In this document: piece after piece, positions 36,390 to 50,467 of the stretch | How the letters are laid out: every line of letters begins with the position of its first letter | Numbering within the stretch: the first letter of the stretch is position 1 | NCBI GenBank assembly: GCA_026168455.1 | Contig: CM047430.1 | Coordinates: 67,371,044 to 67,435,043, forward strand | Source: Theocolax elegans | Lineage: Eukaryota > Arthropoda > Insecta > Hymenoptera > Cerocephalidae | Length of the DNA: 64,000 nucleotides | Direction of reading: 5' to 3' | Position numbers and translations under genes: made by a program | The notes under the pieces: model-generated | The model's input: only the letters and a program-made list of their open reading frames with translations | Told to the model about the DNA's origin: nothing | The model's database searches: none

Positions 36390-37240
36390 GTCTCTGGCTA
36401 TTCACCGTTTCAATAAATAGTTACATATAAATTTTGGGGAGTACCCAAAATGAACATGTCATAGACTTATAATGAAACATTTATGTGCCCATTCAACCTA
36501 TGTTTCTTCTTCCCGTTATTTATGTTGGTTACAAAATTATTGCGCCACGCAACGTTCGATCCAGGAGTTATTACATTTGCGTTTCAATGCTGTATAAATA
36601 AAATAAATGTACGCACTAGTAAATATTACGATTAAACAAATCAACGAAGTATTTTTTCGTAAATTTTTCGTAAGCAATTTTTTTATTAATAATTAAACTA
36701 ATCGTTTGTCTCTGGCAAATAACTTTTGTATTCTCAACGTTCCGACCATTTATTTACTATTATTTATATTTTACTGTACTGAATATGCTAATTATAAATA
36801 TTTATTTTCCCGACAAAGAAAAATATCAAATGTTTTAAATTTTCTTTAAAAATTGTTACTTACGAAATTCTATCTTATAATTAATAAGTAGAGAGCTAAG
36901 TGAAATCTTTGTCAATTAAAACAACAGTCTTTCATTCATAATAATAAGACGTAAAAACTAATGCAATTTTATTACCACGTACATTCACAGAGGTATTAAC
37001 CTCGTTGTATAGTTAACACATCAATAAATCAGAATAAAAAAGTTATTGGACAAAGATGATCGAACCATTAATGTAATGTATGTATTTAATTACTTAGATA
37101 TTTCGTCATCGGAATTAAAAAAGAATGCACACGTATAGTATTCTAATTATTATCAGATGGTGAAAACCTTATTTTTTGGATAAGAAAAGGCTATATAAGT
37201 AGAAGATTAAATCACGAAGTGTCCTAATGATCTTGGAAAA
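35841..37240. other. AT-rich unique DNA with one CT tract
   Basis: Single-copy AT-rich sequence. A (CT)n tract lies at about 36346-36388. Nothing else is recognised. Confidence 0.5.
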
Positions 37241-39000
37241 GGAAAAGTAAGAATCGATTAATCGGTCAATCTTGGAAGAGTGATCGAATGACGAAGTTGA
37301 TTAGCCATCATAGGAGAGGGAAACTCGAAAGGAGAGATCGTTCTCGTGGGTGCGAGGAAGAAAAGAAAGAATGGTCGCGAGAATTGGGTGTTACCGAAGC
37401 AACTTATTTCGGGTCTTCTCAGAGAGTCAGGGAAGGTTTTCGGCGTTCGAAGATCCTTTCTCGAAGGGTTGCCGATGTTGCCTACAACCTTATGGTGTAG
37501 TAGTACGTTCCACGGAGTGAGGAAGCAGCAATACGGATAGAAGAACCTTAGGGAAGGAGAGTCAAAACCGGGTAGGAGCTCTAAGGAGGGCAGAAGCAAT
37601 AGCCTTTACGACTGAGCCATAGTATCGAACGATCTATCCAGCCATTAAGATAGTCTCGGAACGATTCGGTAACCTTTGGGTCTCCAAAACCGATATACGC
37701 TATCGACTCCGCGAGCTACCAGCATTTTCGTGAACAATACTCCTATGCCTTTCTCTTACACCTATATATATATGTATATATATATATACACTCCACTCCC
37801 ACATATACCCTACTTCTATCCTTTCTTCTTCTTTTTCTTTTCCCATTTTCTCATTCTCTTACTTTTATTTTATATTATTTTGGATGAGCTTTTTCGCGGC
37901 TAGAACCATGTTGACTTTAATAACTTTTATGCTAAATATAAGATCTACCTAACTGGCGTTCATAAATGTTTTCGTATTATAAAAAAACAACTATATCCCA
38001 ACGTAGGATTAATATTATTATTTTTATATCCGTTAGTACGACTCTTATTGTCCATTTCAAACGATAAAAAGAATAATTTTTGTGAGTTACAACGTAACGT
38101 AGTATCAAACAGTTAACATATTTAAAACATATTTTAAAGTAAGTTTCAATTATTAAATACAAGAAATATTTTAGAACCTGATATTTAGACCTGAAACGGA
38201 ATCTGTGACTTCCAATATTTACTAATATTTACTAGAAAAATTGTGAAGTAGTATTAGTTTACGTATTGACATGGATTTTTAAGCAATATTCACTTTAAAT
38301 ATTTTCTATAGGAATGAATGATTTTCAAGATCGGACAAACGAATACTAAAAATCATTGAATTCTTTAAGTCCTTCGTGTGGAAGTAGAACGTGGAAACGC
38401 TGGACTTCTAATTCGGTAATGAACGATTTAATACATCACTCAACTGCAGCATAATTCAAAATATTTAATATCCTGTAATGCCGGTGTATAATATAGTACC
38501 ATATAAATATTGAAATATTTTAATGTTTCTTCGTATTTTAAATAACCAAATTAGAAATTTTTTTCAACTTATATGTGATAACATTTCAATCCAATTTTTA
38601 TTTGTTTATTTCGTATTTAGCAATCAAATAACAACAAGTGTACCGAGCACGAACATAAATTACATCGCACGAATGAATAAAAGACAAATAAAATAATTGT
38701 AAGAATTAGCAATGGATGACCGTACACCAGCCGTCGGGTGGATTATTACGATGTCGCGAGTACATTCGAGCTAGGGTATATAACCCTCGTAGCGATAATA
38801 ACCTCAACAACACAAAGTAGCCGTAAATAAATCGGACTTGGAGACGTTGCGTGTAATTCGTTTGCCGGGGCTATAGAGGCAACCGAAAGAACTTGCTCAT
38901 GGGCTCCCGTGAAAGAAAATTGATTTTATCGAGTCGCAATCGTCGAGAGTGCAGCTAATAATGCGAGGAACGATAATGGGGGCGGACCTACCGGAAAACT
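37241..39000. other. mixed-composition unique DNA
   Basis: Moderately GC-rich at 37260-37740, a short TA run near 37763-37790, then AT-rich to about 38700. A GC-richer patch at 38710-38960 contains TATATAA near 38778. Short frames (up to 113 codons on the minus strand, 37258-37599) have no family resemblance. No gene is called. Confidence 0.4.
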
Positions 39001-39240
39001 TATCCGGTATATATACGGAAGAAAAGGGTAGGGGCTAGGTAAGAACGAGCTACGTACGATCAAGAACTCGCGAATCTTCCCATCTCACTCTTTTTCTCTG
39101 TCGCCCTCTCCCTCTCTCCCTCTCTTGCCCTCTCCCTCCCCCCCCCCCTCCCGCTTGGAACGAAAGGAAAGACATAGATATGGGGCATATAAAATGCAAT
39201 AACGAGGCTCGAGGGCGGGCGCAAAACTGACTACGCTCTG

Positions 39241-39279
<39 letters not shown>

Positions 39280-40110
39280 CTCGCGGAAAGAGAAAGACGG
39301 GCGGAAAAATTGCGCGCCGAGGGTGAGACGGAAAATGCACGAGATAGCGTGCATATATCGCGCGGAATGGAGCGCTACACTGCAGCAGTAGCACGAGCAC
39401 CAGCACCAGCACCAGCACCAGCACCAGTACCAGCACGGAAACACCAGCCGGGGAAGTGGGGACAGGGAGGCTGAGGGAGTGAGAGAGAGTGCGCGGGGGC
39501 CGGCCGCGTGTTTGACGTGGGGGATTTTCTCTCTGGCAACGGGGGCGGGTTCCCAAGCGAGAGACGACGGGTCTCGTTCTCTACCTCCCGGGGGGTGTGG
39601 AATGGAGTCGCGGAAGCGAGAGAGTGAGCGAGACGCCGGTCGGGGTGGGTCGCGAGGGGTTCGGAGATTGATAACGCAATTCCAAGACTCCCATTATCCC
39701 CGACCAAACGACCGGGAGCACCACGCCGGCGCTCGACTATCTTTTTTCCTCCTGGCAGTCTCTCGCTCCCTTTCCTTCCCTATCTCGCTTGGCTTCCTCT
39801 CTCCCTCTCGCCCTCTCTCCCTCTCTCGCTTCCTCCTCCTCGGCGAGTGTACGCGGCAACTACCTACCTACGGTCCACGAACGGCGAGTTTTAGAAATGT
39901 TAACTCTATAAATGCCAACCCACCCCCTACCTCCCTACCTCCCTACCTCCCTACCACCCTTCCTCCGTTCCTCCTGCCCCCTGGTTATGACCTCGCGCTA
40001 CTTGTTCCCTCTCTCTCTCTCTCTCTCTGCTTCCTCCCTGGCTTCTTTCGGTGGAGAAACAACGAGGCCCGGTTCAAGAGAAAAATTCTAGGGTTCCACC
40101 GCAACTTACT
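39000..40110. other. strongly GC-rich, simple-repeat-laden island
   Basis: The most GC-rich stretch of the window. It contains a C-run (39140-39148), a GA tract (39243-39276), CACCAG-type hexamer repeats (about 39389-39432), tandem CTACCTCC units (about 39926-39955) and a CT tract (about 40008-40029). Frames of 110-220 codons on both strands are translations of these repeats. It could be a promoter or untranslated exon, but the sequence offers no proof. Confidence 0.5.
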
Positions 40111-41140
40111 TCGTTTACGAAGAAAACTAACAGTTTATTAGCCGAGATATTAATTAAACAGGGTACAATGTGACTTTTATTATACCTACTCTCACCCAAC
40201 GAATCTCATCTTCAACATTCTTTCGTTTAATAATTATAATAAACTTATTACACATTATACAAGTAGCTCTACCGAGAGTTTTACTATAATAATAAATAAG
40301 ATTTATGTCATTTATTTTATTATTTAAACATCATTTTGCTTTTATACCTTTACAGATATAAGAAATTAATAAAAAAACGTTACCATAATGAAAATTGTAA
40401 CAAACTTTTAGCTATAGTAACTTGCTTGTTTAGAAAAGCAATTTATTTAAAATGCATATTATTTTCGTCTAATAATGAATCCTTTATTCCAAGAATTGAT
40501 CATTCATGCGATGACTTTTATCATTCAACGAACTACATTGGAGATCACAAAAACGGACCAGATAATCAATAAAACTAATCTAAGAAATTGGACTTGCTTT
40601 ACAATAACAAGACTATTTGCTATTAAAAATATTTACGATTAATGCACATTTGTTATATCTTAAATTAAATTATCGTAAATTATTTTACAAAAATGTTTTA
40701 ATTTTTTTTTAACAATCTTACCAAGAATCATTCAAGTGCAAAATTTAGAGGTTATGTCTATTCCAGAAAATGCTTAATTAATGTAAGAAAACACGTACGT
40801 TTCAGCGCTGTTTTACTTAGCTTGGTACTTTTCTACTATCCACGATATTTTGTATTGTTCAATTTCCGAAAGCGATATGTTATATCATAATTACCGATCA
40901 TTACATTTAATATAAAAACGTATCCAAGTTTCTAATTAAAAAAATGCTTCTTTTTAATTTTGACGTCACTGTGCAGAGCTATTTCTAAAACAAAAAAGTA
41001 AAGTACGTTGCATTTACGGTAACAATAATACAAAAATATTTGTATAAAAATATTATAAAAATAATTGTCGTTTTCATATCTGTAAGTCGAATGTTATGAA
41101 TTATAACCAAGTCGAGTGCGTAATAAAACGAAATCAAGGT
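40111..41140. other. AT-rich unique DNA
   Basis: Single-copy AT-rich sequence. Nothing recognised. Confidence 0.5.
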
Positions 41141-42830
41141 GAATGATTTATAAAGAAAACGTAGCGGAACGAGAATCGCGGTGGAAGCAGCAACGATGTG
41201 TTAAAAAAGTCGAATAAAAAACGAAGGAAAATCGATAGAAGTTTAAAAAAAATAGAAGAAAAGGAAAAAAGTCATTCCTTTCTGCGTCCTTCATTGGTAG
41301 AATGGCCCCGTAAAATACAAAGAGCCCCTCGCCCCCTCGACTCCCTCCCTCCCTGCCTTCCGCCACCGACGGCCCGGTCGTCCCCCCCGTCCACCGTTCG
41401 TAGCAAACGTTTCTCCTTTTTCCGCAAGGCCATCTTTTCTCGCATTATTTCAGAGAAAAGCTCGCGTTCTCTTCTCGGTTCGGTTCCCAAATCCCGGGGT
41501 AGAAAAGTTTCGCCGGTTCGCGAGCGAAGCAGCCCCCGAGCTTTTTCCTACGATATACGATTCTAACGATAATTGTATGTGCGGAGTGCAGCTCGTGCAA
41601 ATCTTGTTTATACCCCGGACGCGTTTGCGCGTGTACCGGAATATATATAGCGTTAAAAGTATATGCATCGGTCCCGGGCAATGCGTAAAGCAAATTCTCC
41701 AATGACGCTTTTAACGATAAAAAGCTGTACTACTTTGTGCATTCTTGGTAATTTCTCTTTCTTTATTGTTATGGGCTTGGGAACCCGGCGAATCGTCTCG
41801 AATAAATAATCACGAATATTTTCTACGGGAAAAATGAGTTTTTATGGATATTAGAACTAAAATCTCTTAGTGTTTCTAGACCCAAAAGAGTATGTAAATG
41901 TTCGAGATATAATGGAACTTATTGGATTTATTTAACTACCTACACGCGTACTTGCCACATTTTTAGATATTATACATAATAACTGGATATCGTTATGCAT
42001 CCAACTACTTTTTCATTTATTCCAAGTAACAACCACTACAACATTCTCATACTCACGGAGACATTCATTTCCATTTTTTTCGTTTAGTTTTTCACGTTAA
42101 AACGTCCTTTAAACAAATTATTACCGAACCATCCGGTTTTGGTTTTCAAATTATTTTATCTATACGATACAATTTTTGTAACATAAAACAAGTTTATTGT
42201 CACACAAATTACTTAACTTTCTCATTATCAAGCAAAATATTTTTATTTAATTCCATTGAAAAAGTTTAATACCCGATAAAAGAATATAACCCGTACCTTT
42301 GTAGAAATGCAAATCACGTTTCAATCAATAGCTACATCGAGGAAAATAATTACCAAACCCTTATATCCGCGGTAAGCGATAATACAAAAAAATTTCGAGG
42401 GGAGTGTATTATAGGGGACAGATGAGGAGAAGGGAAGTTTGCAAAGGTTTGCTGAAAATGGCCGAGCATTGAGGTGGAGATAGGAAAGTGTTAATCCCGT
42501 GGAGCAACTTTGCGTCTATAGAGAACTTGCACGCTTATGCCGCGAGGATTTCCATCCAATAAATTTGAAGCTTTGTATAAGCTTTCCACGCTTGAGTTTA
42601 AATCCTGGCGCTCGCCCGTCCGCCCGCACCCGGCTTTACATCGCCCAGGTTTCGTGTCTGTGTGCGCAAAAGGATTGTACGTGGAGACACAGGAGAGATA
42701 AAACCCCTCCCTTACTTCCCGTACCCCTTAAGTGTCGTGAATATTATTCTTTAAAGCCACTCGAATTCACGGCAAATCCTTTTTTCTTTAAAATAAAAAT
42801 TTCATTAGCACGTCAAGTGAGATTTCGCTA
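41141..42830. other. two GC-rich patches in AT-rich DNA
   Basis: GC-rich at 41280-41690 and 42400-42780, AT-rich between. The frames at 41198-41566 and 42499-42831 are Arg/Ser/Lys-rich or unremarkable, and no family is recognised. Confidence 0.4.
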
Positions 42831-43320
42831 AAAATCTATCTTTGAATTATTAACTCACTTCTTTTTCACTTTTACATTTCCTTAAGTATAATTGATATTA
42901 ATATTGTACATGTGTAGTCAACTAAAAGTTATTGCGGATAAAGAGGAATCTTTAAAAAAAATGTATTGTTGTAAATTACGTTATTCTATTTCTTCAAGCA
43001 ATAGTAAAATATAATATTAGCCTAATATTCATATCGTGTAATAAAATCTCTTAAATTAGATATTGAGAAAGTAAAGATTAATAAAATGTTTATAATATAC
43101 ATTTATTTATTTTTAAAAAAATTTAAATATTTCGTGAAAGTGGTAACGGTACGAACACGCGAGTGCTGTACCGATTTCGAGTTGTTTCTTTCCCTCGCAT
43201 TGTAACAGAGACAAAACGAAAGAAGAAAAAGTACGGAAAGTAAAAAAAAGAAGAAAAAAAAGAAGCGAATTCTCGAGGGATGGTAAGATATTGGTTTTCA
43301 TCCGGGTCGTTTCAAGGGTC
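42831..43320. other. AT-rich unique DNA
   Basis: Single-copy sequence with a purine-rich patch at 43205-43265. Nothing recognised. Confidence 0.45.
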
Positions 43321-43336
43321 GTAACGTTTGATAAAA

Positions 43337-43471
43337 ATGCGTGTTACGCGTTCCGGACCACCTCGGCACGAAAGAGCACCCTGGGAGTCGTACGCGCCAG
43401 AAGATCACGAGAATTTACCCTTCGCCGAACTCGCAGCGTCACTGTATTCGCCTGATAGGACCGCCTCTGTA
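43337..43471 (+). other. candidate short coding exon of unknown family
   Basis: In an otherwise AT-rich neighbourhood the ATG at 43337 opens a frame with balanced composition (it includes the stretch PPRHERAPWESYAPEDHENL) and GC-rich third positions. A possible splice donor (GTAAAT) lies just after it, around 43469. It is not low-complexity like the other frames in the window. I recognise no family, and an alternative frame over the same bases is also open for some distance, so this is only a candidate. Confidence 0.15.
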
Positions 43472-43519
43472 AATAATCAAGATGGAAAAGTAGTTTTCAG
43501 TAAAGTTCAGCAATATTCC

Positions 43520-45390
43520 TGAAAACTATATCCTGCTTTCCGCATTGCGATTGAAATTTAATATTAATACGGTATTTATATTACAGAGTTCAATAGTTTT
43601 ATAATGGATTAAACATTCCCGCTGAATTTTCTTATTTTTAAATTATACATTTAGAATATACAGTATATCGTAATAAAATTTTAATAATAATTTTGGTATA
43701 AAGATTCGTATAGGTTAATAATATATACGTGTTAGCTGCCATATTTTTCACGTAATCGTTATCAAAATATCCAGTCGTTTACCTGATCATTGCTTATTAC
43801 AAAATGAAGCTTATCAAAGGATAAAAATAAATTTATATAATAAATAAATTATTTGAAAATTGTCTTTGTTAAGATTTGGTGCATAAAACGGAAGTGGGAA
43901 GTTGTGTGTCGATGCACATCGTAGAATTCGCGTAACATAATTATATATATATCGGTTTTTTACGGATGTTTGATTCTTTCATTGGCCATTGTGCATACTA
44001 ATTGACCGTTAACAAGCTTCTAAAATTACAAGTTAATTAAAAGTATACTATATAATCCTGCAACATATACACATGAATTATTTATTAACCGATTAAATTG
44101 TGAGATATATATATATATACATATATACATATATATAGACCGAGAGAGAAAGAAAGAGAGAGAATAAGCGTATATAAATCCAAATGACCAAATTTACCTC
44201 CCCGATTAATTTCCAACGAATATTTATCGTCATCCAAAATGTATAAAAATGAGCTTAGGTCTCTCAGTTATTTGCACATAAATTTTTTTTAACGGCGATA
44301 GTAATTATCCTTTAACGTTCACCGGCACTCGGTTTCCAAACTTTAGGAGCACCAGAGTTTAATTATTACAGTCATTTCGTGTAAAAATAGCCTTCCCTAA
44401 CGAGGCAATTTCATAGATTCACCTTCGTTATGTTTTCGAAAAAAGAAGATTAATTACAAATGACATAGCTGGGCTACACTGTATAATAGGAATTATTTTA
44501 ATTAAAAATCTTCGCCTTTTCGAGTGAGTCATACGTGCCAGATAAAAAAGTTACATGTATAAAATTATTTTACAATAATGAAATTGGTTAATCATAGAAG
44601 CGTGTAAAGGGTATTTTTATCGTGTCCGCGTATATCGAAGTAAAATAAAATAATGTTAGTAATATTTACATTGTGAGAGTATAACAACAAATAGAGCATT
44701 TATGATGACCAAGTCAAGAGTAAAGGGGATTATAGGTAACGCCGGTGCCTTAAGCAGCCGGATTGGGAATAGACTATACGGGATTCGGAGAATGGTCCGA
44801 TAAACACTCTGTTACTCCACTGCAACGCCATTTTACTCTGGAAATCCCTGACCCTCTAAGCTTAAGCAACTCGATGCCGTGATTGGCTTTACAAACATCT
44901 TATTTAGATTATTTATTTATTAAAATATCGTATAGTTTATTTTAATCTTATAAATTTTGGTAAATTAATTTGTCGTAAAAACATAATAACTTATGTCATT
45001 ATTTATTTTATTTTTCATCATATACAGTAGTATGTATAGAAGTTGTATCGAAAGATAGGATTATTAAAACAAAGGATTACACTCGCACAAGCATCGTAAC
45101 AATGGATTCCGTATCTCTGGCAAAAGGAATGGGTCGTTTTGAATAGTCGAATCTAAAAAGTGGATGTTCGATGTGTAAAAAATGGGTAGGTTAGAAATCG
45201 TTTGAACGTCTAATAGTGCTATCAGGTTAATAAAGCGGTATAAAAATAGAACATTTCCCAGGAGTAAAATGAGGTATAGAATCGTTCTCCCTAACGAATG
45301 TCTGGATACACGATATTAAAATGGCGAAACTCCATCTCGCTCAGTTATGGAATATAAATATTTGTCTAAAGGTAAGTACATAAAGGCGAT
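43520..45390. other. AT-rich unique DNA
   Basis: Single-copy sequence with a short TA/GA patch at 44105-44165 and a GC-richer patch at 44730-44890. Nothing recognised. Confidence 0.45.
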
Positions 45391-46430
45391 AACAGATTGT
45401 TTGCGCATTAAAAGAAGCGCGTGCGTGCGTGTGTGTGAAATGTCTGTGGAGTGTATCCGAAGCCCCCGCGGTATATAGTCGTAGGGCAATATGCGGAATA
45501 TCGCGTAGGGGTAAACGCGACGATAACGAAATAATGCAGAGAAAAGCCTATGCGCAAGGCCACCCTACCTCGCGATAACTCCCCGAGCAGTGGTGCTGGC
45601 CGTTGCATATATTTCGCCGGATACTCGCTTAGACACCTACGAGAGGTAGGGCTTTCGCGACGCCCCCAGGCACCACCAGCTCACCCCCTCTCTCTCTCTG
45701 GGCGATATCGCCGCGGAATCAAACGACCCATTTGACTTTAGTGGAGCCATTCGTGCGACGTCCTCGTCGTGCCTTCGGGCACCACCGCACCGCTACTACT
45801 CGGATCCACTCTCTCACTCTCACTCTCCCCCTTTCGGATAGAAAGTCTCTTGCCCGTCGGGCATTTTACCACGCACGGGATTCTCTACCTGCGGGCTATC
45901 GTGGGAAGATAGGTTGAATGGAAGGCTCGCTCTTGCTCTCTCTCTCTCTCCCTCTCTCTCTCTTTCTCCGAGTTTGCCCTTTGATACCGAAGCTCTTGGC
46001 TCGCGTACGTTACTTCTACTCCTCTTTCGCATTAGATAAGCTCCTCCGAGCTCCAATTAACAGCTTCGCGAACTTGAGGCTCCTAGTTACGCGAGGCGCG
46101 ATCGTCATCCGCGATAACGCAACACCGAATCCTTATCTCTCATCCTTTTTTTGCGATTCTCGGGTTAAGGGTTACAGGTTACGGGTTTCGAACGAGGTTA
46201 ACCGCACGTACCTCTACGACTGGCCCAGAAACCAGAAACCGATCTATTACAATTTACCAGATGTACACTTTCAACTTGATTCATCATATTTTCCGATTAT
46301 TTACGGTAATGGTTTTTATTTCCGCCGATTACTATTAACACTCGGCGATTATTCGACGAAGATTACTTCACGTGCGTCTACCCTCAGGCAATCTCAAAGC
46401 AATATTGTACAAAAATCTACAGCTTGACAC
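45391..46430. other. GC-rich island with CT tracts
   Basis: A CpG-retaining island with CT tracts around 45690, 45815 and 45930-45965. The 169-codon plus-strand frame (45918-46427) starts in CT repeat and has no family resemblance. Confidence 0.4.
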
Positions 46431-46930
46431 CAAAAAATTATACTCAAAAACTAATAGCGAATTCAAAGAGAAATTATGGAAAGGCTAGAAGATTATAATT
46501 CAAAAGTATAGCTTAATCGGTAATTTTAACTCAAAAGCGAAATATAAACTGTAAATGAGAAATTTTATACGCATTTTTTACTTAAAACTCTGAAAATAAT
46601 AATACCTATACGTTGAAAACGTATTTTTTATATTTATGAAAAAAAACTTTTATTCAGAGTCCGGCATGTTTCCAAAATTTTCTATACGATTTCTCAACAT
46701 TGAACACTACATTCTCTACAGTTCTATTTACTCAAAATTCAAACGTAAGAGAGCTAATTCGTCAAGGTATATGAAATCTCAGTTCTCGTAACCATATAAT
46801 CCGATGTAATTTAATTAAAAAATGTTCTCAAAGTTTCGCGATTCGCTTACTATTTATTATTTTGCATATAACGTACAAGGGCGTATATCACGTTAATTAT
46901 AAGAAAACTGGCTTTACGTCGGGAAGCGTC
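46431..46930. other. AT-rich unique DNA
   Basis: Single-copy AT-rich sequence. Nothing recognised. Confidence 0.45.
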
Positions 46931-47538
46931 AAGTTGGTATCACGCGTGCACGAGTTCAAGTACAAAGTTGAGGTCTACGCAAGGGGTGCACAATTGCGCA
47001 GCATCTGCCACCTTAAGAGATTGTGTTATATATAGGGGTGGCGAACGAAGTAGATTAGTGGAAGGCGGAACACGTGTTCGAATACCTCCACGGGCGAGAC
47101 CAGCGGAGATGACGCGTAGAAAAATAACGAAGTAGGTAAGACGTCGTTACGCGCATCCGGTGCCCTCTCAAACTTCAACTTAGCTATATAAGCCATCTAC
47201 TTCCCCTTCTCTCGTTCCACCGCGTATTTAACTCGCGTTACTCGACTTTCTCCGTCCCGTGATTTTGGATTAAAAGAAAAGAGACAAAGGAACCCAAGAG
47301 AAAAAGAAACTTTAAATCACTGGATCCCGGGTTATTAAAATACATTGGGAGTATCGCAGTTCCGCAATCGTCTTTCAGATTGGCAGCGTACCAAATTGAA
47401 AAGCAGCATCGTCGTTCCCATTGCCGAGTTTTCCTTTCGCGTCATTGCATCGTATGTGTACTCGCGCGCCGGAATTCTAATCGCATTAATGCTTACGGCA
47501 AACTTTCCTTCTTATACCAGCTCCTTCCTCTCTGACTC

Positions 47539-47577
<39 letters not shown>

Positions 47578-48420
47578 AACGAACGAATTTCACTCTCCCG
47601 GCTAATTCCGTTAATGCTTCTTCGTAGACTACTGGCCTCGCCAGTCTTTTTCTTTAGCGAGTAAAGACCGAAGTTACCTCGAGGAGCAGGCAAGTTTTTT
47701 CGATTCGCACAGACGTATACGCGGGAAAAAGAGAAAAAAAGAGGGACGCGCATACAAAAAAGAAAAAGGCTGCGGTAGAAGAAGAAGAATCTAGCAGGAA
47801 GGGATGATGGTAGCGTCTGGCAAGCTTCCAAATTGAAAAACACATTCGTGATGTTTTCTTTGGTTTCTCGCACATCTTGAAGGCTCGTAGGGTAGGAGAG
47901 AGAATGGTCGGGCGAAAACGGGTGGTAACGTCGGAGCGATATAATGAATCGCGCAGAATGGGACTTGAAACTTAGGGGTTCAGGGGTGCCTCCCTCTCTC
48001 TCTCTCTCTCTCTCTCACTCTCTCACTATTCTTAGGTCGTATATATACGCGCAGACTTGAAGAGCCAGCGAGTTTGGGAAATCGGAAGCGGAGGAAGGAG
48101 GTGGGTGGCGGGAGGCGGGGGAGGGAAGAGATATACCGACAGGGTGAGCGGATTTATAATGAAAGCCGTAGAGTTTGGTCTTAGATTTGCGAGGGTAGGG
48201 CGCACCCTCGGGGGCTAACTCAAGACCGTCGAGAAAATCCAATCACCGCGTGATCTGTTTAACGGGCCCGCGCTAGCCTCGCGCTACTTGTGTATAAAGC
48301 GCTATTCGCTTTTCGTGAGTACCTCGCTCTCCAAACGAAGACGTTACCCCGATGAGTTTTCGTGATGCGGCCAAATTAAACTCCACACCTGCCCGACAGG
48401 TATAAATATACGTACGCCTA
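46931..48420. other. GC-rich island with promoter-like TATA and CT tracts
   Basis: A CpG-retaining sequence. A TATA-like TATATAAG lies at 47185-47192, followed by a pyrimidine-rich stretch, and TATAAAG lies near 48292. CT tracts are at about 47545-47576 and 47994-48016. Promoter activity is conceivable, but no gene start follows. Confidence 0.35.
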
Positions 48421-48930
48421 ATTAACACTAAGTATACTACGGACTATGGATTTTTATGGAGAAACCGTTCAATTACCTGGACAAATTGTAATTACTAGTA
48501 TTTACTCGATTACGTTGACGTATGGCCGGACGCGGCCAACCTGCAATCTCGTTCTCGTTCGAGTCAATTCTTGTATGCCCGAAGGTTCTTTTGCTTATTA
48601 GGTACCTATCCTCGTCTTCTCGGATCAACTCTCCGTTACAAATCTCTTTACAAAATTTACAGCTTGTTTACGAGATTACAATAATTACACAGATTCGAAT
48701 TCATGTACTCGAAAATATTGTTTTCTCGTTTGTAATGTTTTCGTACTCGCTGATTAATACGGGTACGTATAATTTATTATTTGTTGCGTAATCACAGTCC
48801 TTTCCAGGAGGAAATGAGACGAGCCACAAATAATCAACATTGTTGCACTGAAGTTAATCCGTTAATTAATTAAACATGTAAATCAAATAATAAAAATGAA
48901 CAAAATGAAAGAGTAAAATCGCAAGGAAAA
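48421..48930. other. unique DNA, moderately AT-rich
   Basis: Single-copy sequence. An 89-codon frame (48522-48791) has no family resemblance. Nothing recognised. Confidence 0.4.
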
Positions 48931-49433
48931 CCTCAAGGTTGATTATCCTTGAAAGTTAGAGAGGAGGATGGAGGATGGAGGATGGAGGGAGAGATCAGTT
49001 TTGTGCTTCGCATTATCACCAGAACGTTGATGAGACAAAAGTAGATTCGTGACCGGGAGTGGAAGGTACTCCGACAGTCCCTCAGTGGCTCGTTAAGACA
49101 TTTGCATTTCATTTCGGCCTCCTCCTCCACGATCCTCGAACATACACGTTCGTTGGTCCCGGTCCGACCCTTCATCGGCCCCTTCCCTTCCCGTCACTCT
49201 CCGACCCCGACTCTCCCTCGTATTCCCCTTTCTCGTATAAATATTAATGCAACATCCTCCTTTCGAGCGTTTTTGTTCCTCTTCTGTCTCGAAGAACAGC
49301 CACCACCAGCCGCGCCTTCCTCCTATCCCGGGCACTTTGAATACTGATGCGACGCGCGAGTCCACTCGCGCTCGCTCACTCGCTTTATCTCGCCCTCTTC
49401 ACCCAAGCTTCTTTCCTACTCTATTCTCTTCCC

Positions 49434-49472
<39 letters not shown>

Positions 49473-49600
49473 TTTTCTATTCTCATTGTTGAGAGACATA
49501 CGATTTATGAATATTCTCTACTTACGACAATCTTGCTCCCAGATCATTTATCAACAAACTGGAATGAACTTCCTTTTCTTTTCTAACTAGTGTACTAGAG
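48931..49600. other. GC-rich island with GGATGGA and CT repeats
   Basis: Short GGATGGA tandem units (about 48963-48990), an octamer ATTTGCAT near 49102, and a 33-bp CT tract (49437-49469). Overlapping frames on both strands are composition artefacts. Confidence 0.45.
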
Positions 49601-49731
49601 CAAAATTTTAGCCATTCGCCGACTACATCCACCACGTTTCTATTGTTCTTTTCGAGAGATTTTCTTATTTATTTAATTCGATCTAGTTTAATAGCTAAAG
49701 GAGGTTTATTCTTATTTATTTACGAGTAATA

Positions 49732-49958
49732 CCCTAGTAGAAATCCAATCCATTTTTCGACCATTTTTCGGCCATTTTTATGATTTATCAACATGTCTTG
49801 GTAAAATTCGAATCCATTTTGGCCCATTTTTGAAACGCTTTTTCTACGATTTCCTAGCCAGTTTGTAGCGATTTTGATGAAATGGCTTGGTACTCGCCAA
49901 GAAATGCGAGAAAAAGCGTTTCATAAATGGACTGAAATGGATTCGATTTCTACTAGGG
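49732..49958. mobile_element. TA-flanked MITE with GAAACGCTTTTTC motif (member 1)
   Basis: A 227-bp element with perfect inverted ends CCCTAGTAGAAATC and GATTTCTACTAGGG, flanked by TA. A 13-bp motif GAAACGCTTTTTC (49832-49844) recurs in inverse orientation at 49910-49922, so the two halves fold back. No coding capacity. Confidence 0.8.
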
Positions 49959-50467
49959 TATAGTTACTTAATTCATTCTAATTATTCATTTGCTTAATAA
50001 TATTTAACAACAACGTGTAACAGTCATTTTTGAGGTATGAAAAAATGGTAATTAGAACAAATGAGCTGGTGAAACTGCCTAATTATTACTAGGTGACAAA
50101 ACAAGGGTTTTCGCATTTTTGAAACATTTCTTAAATTTAAAGGTTTTAAAATTTTTAAAATGCCCGTAGAAAAATTATTAAAAAGGCAAATTATCGTTAA
50201 ATTCTTATTGAATAGGTATAACATAGGAGATTGAAAGTACCCCAGTACAAATTTAACATTTGTAGGTTAAATAAAACACTAATTATGCTATTAATTGAGC
50301 ATTTTTCGGTATTTTACAATACTAGGCCATTTCATGGCTTAAAAAATGTTGCATTTATTGACGTTGCCGAATTGACTACCTCAGAAATCGACGACGTTTT
50401 AGGAATTTTGTAGATTGCCATTTTGGATATCATAAAATGGTTTTTCACCGTATTGTATACATATTAA

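Noticed and set aside
39389..39432. CACCAG repeats as a coding repeat domain
   Set aside because: No supporting frame, and the surrounding sequence is simple-repeat-rich.
39479..40141. 220-codon open frame
   Set aside because: Translates GA, CT and CTACC repeats in a GC-rich island. Overlapping frames of similar length exist on the other strand.
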